NCBI RefSeq assembly: GCF_026625985.1 | Contig: NZ_CP113116.1 | Coordinates: 5,022,001 to 5,086,000, forward strand | Length of the DNA stretch: 64,000 nucleotides | DNA from: Mycobacterium sp. Aquia_213 | GTDB taxonomy: Bacteria; Actinomycetota; Actinomycetes; Mycobacteriales; Mycobacteriaceae | Reading direction: 5' to 3' | Shown here: positions 59,773 to 64,000 of the stretch, one piece after another | Numbering within the stretch: position 1 is the stretch's first letter | Layout: each line of letters begins with the position of its first letter | Translations under genes and position numbers: made by a program | The notes under the pieces: generated by a model | Database searches by the model: none | What the model was told of the DNA's origin: nothing | The model's input: only the letters and a program-made list of their open reading frames with translations

Positions 59773-62148
59773 ATGCGAGTTGACGGACGCGACATCAGCG
59801 TCTCTGGCAGCTTGCTGCAACCGGTGAACCGGCGGACCAACGACATTCTGCGCCTGATCCTGGCCACCGCTTTTCTCGCATCGGTGATCACCGGGTCGCT
59901 GGTCACCCGCAGCCGCTGGATTCGGCTGGAGAAATCCGTCTCGCGGATTGTCGGGGTGTTGTCGCCCACCCAAGCCGATGTGGTTTATCTGGTGTACGGA
60001 TTCGCGATTCTGGCGCTGCCGTTCATGATCCTGATCGGCCTGATCGTCGCCCGGCAATGGAAACTGTTGGGCGCCTACGCCGCCGCCGCGATTCTCGCCG
60101 CACTGCCGCTTTCGATCAGCAGCAACCGCCTCGCCGCACCGCGCTGGCATTTCGACGTCTCGGACCGGCTGAGCACGCTGCCCGCGCAGTTTCTCGACGA
60201 CCCGCGCTGGATCGCGATGCTGGCCGCGGTGCTGACGGTTTCGGGACCCTGGTTACCCGCGCGCTGGCGGCGCTGGTGGTGGACACTGCTGCTCGCGTTC
60301 GTGCCGATTCACCTGGTCATCAGCGCCATCGTGCCGGCCCGCTCCTTGCTGGGGTTGGCGGTGGGATGGTTCGTCGGCGCTCTGGTGGTGCTGGCCGTCG
60401 GTACGCCCGCGCTGGAGGTGCCGCTGGCGGCGGCCGTGCGTGCGATGGCCAAGCGCGGATTCGTCGTGTCGCGGCTGATGGTGGTCCGCCCCGCCGGACC
60501 TGGTCCGCTGGTGTTGTCGACCGATTCCGGGGACCCCGATTCGACGGCAGCGATCGAGTTGTACGGTCCGCACCAACGCAGCGGTGGTGCACTGCGCGAA
60601 CTATGGCGCAAGCTGCGGCTGCGCGACGCGGAGACCGCACCCTTCCAGGCCTCGATGAGCCGTGCCGTCGAGCATCGCGCGTTGATGGCCATCGCCATCG
60701 GTGAGGCGGGCGTGGCGAACACGTCGACGATCGCCTTCGCTGCGCTGGACCGGGGTTGGACGCTGTACGCGCACAGGCCCGTTCGCGGCATCGCGCTCGA
60801 CGAATGCACCAAGACCACTCCGGTGGCACGGGTGTGGGAGTCGCTGCGAAAGTTGCACGACTATCAGATCTCGCACGGCGACCTGCGCTGCAACGAGATC
60901 ACCGTCGACGACGGCACGGTGCTCTTCGGCGGATTCGGCAACGCCGAATACGGCGCCACCGACACCCAACTTCAGTCAGACCTGGCCCAGCTCCTGGTGA
61001 CGACGACGGCGCTGTACGATGCGAAGTCGGCGGTGCGCGCGGCGATCGACACCTTCGGCAAGGACAGCATCCTGACCGCGTCCCGTCGGCTCACCAAATC
61101 CGCTGTGCCCAAACGGGTCCGCAGGTCGGTGGGCGATGCGGCCGACGTCATCTCCGCCGCCCGGGCCGAAGTCAAGTCGCAAACGGGTGCGGATCAGATC
61201 GAGAAGGAAACCATCACCCGGTTCACCCGCAGCCAGGTCGTCCAGCTGGTCCTGCTCGGCGCGCTGGTCTATGTCGCGTACCCCTTCATCAGCACCGTGC
61301 CGACGTTCTTTTCCGAACTCAGAACGGCGAACTGGTGGTGGGCGGTGCTGGGCCTGTTCATCTCGGCCTCGACGTACGTGGGCGCGGCGGCCGCGTTGTG
61401 GGCGTGCACCGACGGAACGGTGAACTTCTGGAAGCTTTCAATAGCCCAGGTAGCCAACACCTTTGCCGCGACCACCACCCCGGCCGGGGTGGGCGGCCTG
61501 GCGATGAGCACCCGGATATTGCAGAAGGGTGGTTTGTCCGTCATGCGGGCCACCGCCGCGGTGGCCTTGCAGCAATCGGTGCAGGTGATCATGCACCTGG
61601 TCTTGCTGATTTTGTTCAGCACCGTGGCGGGCGCGTCGATGGACCTTTCGCATTTCGTCCCGGATGCCACCGTGCTCTATCTGCTCGCGGGTGTGGCGCT
61701 GGGCATCATCGGCACGTTTCTGTTCGTGCCCAAGCTCCGGGGCTGGCTGGCGACGGCGGTGCGCCCGCGGATACAAGAGGTGGCCAAGGACCTCCTCGAG
61801 CTTGTCCGCGAACCAAAGCGACTCTCGCTGATCGTACTCGGTTGTGCCGGAACAACTCTCGGTGCGGCGCTGGCGCTGTGGTCCAGCGTCCAAGCCTTCG
61901 GCGGCGGCGCTACATTCGTCACCTGCACCGTCGTGACGATGGTCGGCGGCACCCTGGCTTCGGCCGCGCCGACACCTGGCGGTGTGGGTGCCGTCGAGGC
62001 GGCGTTGATCGGTGGACTGGCCGCCTTCGGTGTGCCCGCCGCCGTCGGCGTGCCGTCGGTGCTGCTGTATCGGGTGCTCACCTGCTGGCTGCCGGTGTTC
62101 ATCGGCTGGCCGGTGATGCGCTGGCTCGCCGACAACGACATGGTCTAG
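59773..62148 (+). CDS. Polytopic LPG-synthase-TM protein with an embedded kinase-like domain
   Basis: This 791-residue membrane protein has about six N-terminal helices (first at 27-46, RLILATAFLASVITGSLV). A soluble kinase-like region follows at about 230-440. The C-terminus is a polytopic LPG_synthase_TM/UPF0104-type domain (TTTPAGVGGLAMSTRILQKG; ASAAPTPGGVGAVEAALIGG). The kinase-like part keeps HGDLRCNE (H368-N374), but where a DFG would be it reads GFG at 387-389, so it is probably a pseudokinase. A role in lipid flipping or cell-envelope modification is possible. The ATG follows GAAGGATC. Confidence 0.82.
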   Translation: MRVDGRDISVSGSLLQPVNRRTNDILRLILATAFLASVITGSLVTRSRWIRLEKSVSRIVGVLSPTQADVVYLVYGFAILALPFMILIGLIVARQWKLLGAYAAAAILAALPLSISSNRLAAPRWHFDVSDRLSTLPAQFLDDPRWIAMLAAVLTVSGPWLPARWRRWWWTLLLAFVPIHLVISAIVPARSLLGLAVGWFVGALVVLAVGTPALEVPLAAAVRAMAKRGFVVSRLMVVRPAGPGPLVLSTDSGDPDSTAAIELYGPHQRSGGALRELWRKLRLRDAETAPFQASMSRAVEHRALMAIAIGEAGVANTSTIAFAALDRGWTLYAHRPVRGIALDECTKTTPVARVWESLRKLHDYQISHGDLRCNEITVDDGTVLFGGFGNAEYGATDTQLQSDLAQLLVTTTALYDAKSAVRAAIDTFGKDSILTASRRLTKSAVPKRVRRSVGDAADVISAARAEVKSQTGADQIEKETITRFTRSQVVQLVLLGALVYVAYPFISTVPTFFSELRTANWWWAVLGLFISASTYVGAAAALWACTDGTVNFWKLSIAQVANTFAATTTPAGVGGLAMSTRILQKGGLSVMRATAAVALQQSVQVIMHLVLLILFSTVAGASMDLSHFVPDATVLYLLAGVALGIIGTFLFVPKLRGWLATAVRPRIQEVAKDLLELVREPKRLSLIVLGCAGTTLGAALALWSSVQAFGGGATFVTCTVVTMVGGTLASAAPTPGGVGAVEAALIGGLAAFGVPAAVGVPSVLLYRVLTCWLPVFIGWPVMRWLADNDMV

Positions 62149-62156
62149 CGAGACGC

Positions 62157-64000
62157 TCAGGGGTCGTCGGTCTGGGCTTGCGCGTTGACCAGTACGGTTG
62201 CCGTCCGGACACTCTCGCCGACTACGGCGGTGAGATAAACGAGGTGATAGCCCTCGGAAACCGACCGCGCCACCGTGATCGGGACCGTAACGGTGGACGA
62301 CCCGTCCGAGGCGAACTGACCCGACACCGGCGCAGCCGTAATCCCAGTGTCGGGTGACACGCCAGTGAGGCTGTAGTTACCGGCACCGTCGGCCATCCGT
62401 TGAGCGTCGACTTTGACGCTGCCCGTGCTTCCGGGCGCGATCGTGACGACGGGGGTGGACACATTAAGAGTCATCGCCGCACCGCCGGCTCCAAACGACG
62501 GTGGCGCCGAGGATTTACTCGCCCCCCAGCCCCTGTCCGGGTAGGCGGCGAGCGAGAACGTGAGCTCGCCGCCGGTATGGATGATCGACTCGGGGAGAAA
62601 GACGTGGTCGGTGGGCTTGCCGTCGACGGTCAGGCCGCTGATGTACGTCAAATGGCTCGGTCCCGATGCCCCCGGCGCGGAAATCCGGATGGAATTACCT
62701 GCCGGAAGCCTGATTACGGTGCGGTCGAACAGCGGCGTGTTGAGTGTGAGGATCGGCGTACCGGGAGTGGCGGGATACAGGCCGAGCGCAGCCCAGACAT
62801 ACCAGCTGGAGAGCGCGCCGAGGTCGTCGTTGCCCGGCGCGCCATCCGGCGTAGGGCCGAATAGGCCGCGGACCCGGTCGACCGTGCGCTGAGTCTTCCA
62901 CGGCTGGCCGATGTAGTTGTAGAGCCACGGCACCCCGAAGCCCGGCTCATTACCGGCCCAGAGGTAAGGCTCGTTGGGGCCCTCGTTTAGTTTCTCGGTG
63001 AAGCGGTCGAGTCGGCTGGCCACTGCCTGGCGACCGCCGAGCGCCGTCACCAGGCCGGCTACATTGTGCGGTACCCACCAGACGTATTGCTCCGCGTTGC
63101 CCTCGTCGTATCCGACTTGGCCGAAAGTCGAAGGGGAGTAAACGAATCCGGGGCCGGTGTGGAAGAACCCCGTCAGGCTCCGGGGCGACACGTAGCGGGT
63201 CGTCGGATTGAACAGGTTCTGCCAGTACTGCGATCGATTCTGGAATTGGGCTGCGGTCGCAGTGTCACCGAGCGAGTCGGCAAGTCGGGAGATAGCGAAG
63301 TCGTCGACCGACCATTCGAGCGTGATCGACGCGTCGGCGATCCAACCATCGGTTCCGAACTCGTACGTAAACGGCGCGTAGCCGAACTCCAAGTACGTCG
63401 CGATGCCCGGCCGCTCCACATACCCGTTCAGCCCGACCCCGCCTCTCATCGCGGCATTCACCATGTACCGCAACGCTGTTCGAACGTCGAAGTCTTTCGC
63501 TCCGTACATGTAGAGGTTGACGATGAGCGGTACTACATTGTCGCCGCTCATCTCGCCGGTTGGTGCATTCGCAAAAGACCAGCGCGGAAGTGAACCGCTT
63601 TGCTCAGCGTCGTTGACGAGCGATTGCGCCATGTCGCCGGCTTGCTTGGGAAACAGCAGTCCCTGCAGAGGCGCCAGGCTGCGATAGGTGTCCCAGTCGG
63701 AGAAGTTGGCGTACTGCGTGTGCCCCTGGGCCACCTGATGGATGACGCCATCGAATCCGATGTAGCGTCCGTCCGCATCATTGAAGGTGTTGGGGTGCAG
63801 CAGAGATCGGTAGAGGGAGGTATAAAACGTGTCGATATTGGCAGCATTCCTACCCGCTACCGCGACACATGACAAGGTCGCGTTCCACTCGGAGACTGCG
63901 GCTGCCCGCACCTCGTTGAAGCTTGCTGCGCCCTCGGCAGCCAAGTTTGCTTGCGCCCCTTCGACACCGACGTAGGAGATCGCGGTGCGGACCTCGACAG
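62157..64000 (-). CDS. Glycoside hydrolase family 92 alpha-mannosidase (5' end beyond window)
   Basis: The frame is open to the last base, so only the C-terminal roughly 614 residues are seen. The upstream part reads VRTAISYVGVEGAQANLAAE without a start. GH92 enzymes are calcium-dependent inverting exo-alpha-mannosidases, usually exported. Core segments present include DGVIHQVAQGHTQYANFSDW, SWDTYRS-type YRSLAPLQGLLFP, WAGNEPGFGVPWLYN, and GNDDLGALSSWYVWAALGLY. A C-terminal Ig-like domain of about 110 residues follows, then ends QAQTDDP. It is convergent with the preceding membrane-protein gene, with 8 bases between the stops. Confidence 0.9.
   Translation of the reverse strand, partial: VEVRTAISYVGVEGAQANLAAEGAASFNEVRAAAVSEWNATLSCVAVAGRNAANIDTFYTSLYRSLLHPNTFNDADGRYIGFDGVIHQVAQGHTQYANFSDWDTYRSLAPLQGLLFPKQAGDMAQSLVNDAEQSGSLPRWSFANAPTGEMSGDNVVPLIVNLYMYGAKDFDVRTALRYMVNAAMRGGVGLNGYVERPGIATYLEFGYAPFTYEFGTDGWIADASITLEWSVDDFAISRLADSLGDTATAAQFQNRSQYWQNLFNPTTRYVSPRSLTGFFHTGPGFVYSPSTFGQVGYDEGNAEQYVWWVPHNVAGLVTALGGRQAVASRLDRFTEKLNEGPNEPYLWAGNEPGFGVPWLYNYIGQPWKTQRTVDRVRGLFGPTPDGAPGNDDLGALSSWYVWAALGLYPATPGTPILTLNTPLFDRTVIRLPAGNSIRISAPGASGPSHLTYISGLTVDGKPTDHVFLPESIIHTGGELTFSLAAYPDRGWGASKSSAPPSFGAGGAAMTLNVSTPVVTIAPGSTGSVKVDAQRMADGAGNYSLTGVSPDTGITAAPVSGQFASDGSSTVTVPITVARSVSEGYHLVYLTAVVGESVRTATVLVNAQAQTDDP

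Overview
The window is chromosomal DNA from a Mycobacterium, most likely a slow-growing non-tuberculous species. Base composition is high GC, GTG/TTG starts are common, and most of the gene order can be read, inverted, against the M. tuberculosis H37Rv block from tuf (Rv0685) to echA3 (Rv0632c). A full mmaA1-mmaA4 mycolate methyltransferase cluster, hadABC, mkl, fadE8 and lipG also point to Mycobacterium. The species cannot be named from the sequence alone. Comparisons with H37Rv are from memory and were not computed.

Layout. 1-4.6 kb: the str operon (rpsL-rpsG-fusA-tuf, minus strand) with a recognisable promoter. 4.6-11.5 kb: a TetR gene with a perfect operator, two DUF3060 exported proteins, and the echA5/paaX-like/echA4/fadE8 lipid operon, then end (endonuclease IV). 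11.6-14.4 kb: a two-gene accessory cassette, a nucleoside phosphorylase and an HD phosphohydrolase with a predicted cyclic-nucleotide-binding-like C-terminus. It sits between end and rpoC and closes with a strong bidirectional terminator. 14.4-23.4 kb: rpoC, rpoB and mkl. 23.5-33 kb: carotenoid oxygenase and its TetR, rplL-rplJ with an L10 leader, a ROK kinase, a parvulin-like small protein, and a GH38 alpha-mannosidase.

33-43.4 kb (plus strand): a broken DinB-family gene, an intact DinB-family gene, an ABC1 kinase, lipG, and five (not four) mycolate methyltransferase genes. A DGPF-protein/ECF42-type sigma factor pair follows. 43.4-48.2 kb (minus strand): rplA, rplK, nusG, secE, tRNA-Trp, hadCBA, rpmG, tRNA-Met, tRNA-Thr. 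48.2-51.1 kb: an orphan VapB-like antitoxin, a glyoxalase II-like hydrolase, a membrane protein, and echA3. From about 51.1 kb, synteny with H37Rv stops (recBCD would be expected). What follows is a cyanase/patatin pair, a complete ferredoxin/reductase/P450 operon, a methyltransferase/nitroreductase pair, a CehA/McbA-type PHP hydrolase, a TIGR00027 methyltransferase, a large membrane protein with an embedded kinase-like domain, and a GH92 mannosidase cut by the window end.

The core of the window makes translation and transcription machinery (S7, S12, L1, L7/L12, L10, L11, L33, EF-Tu, EF-G, RNA polymerase, NusG, SecE) next to mycolic acid synthesis (hadABC, mmaA). Accessory modules have been inserted between these conserved blocks. 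The most unusual is the phosphorylase-HD cassette. Several loci familiar from H37Rv are absent at their expected positions: mmpS5-mmpL5-Rv0678, lpqP, the ceramidase gene, and the toxin-antitoxin block between rpoB and mkl.
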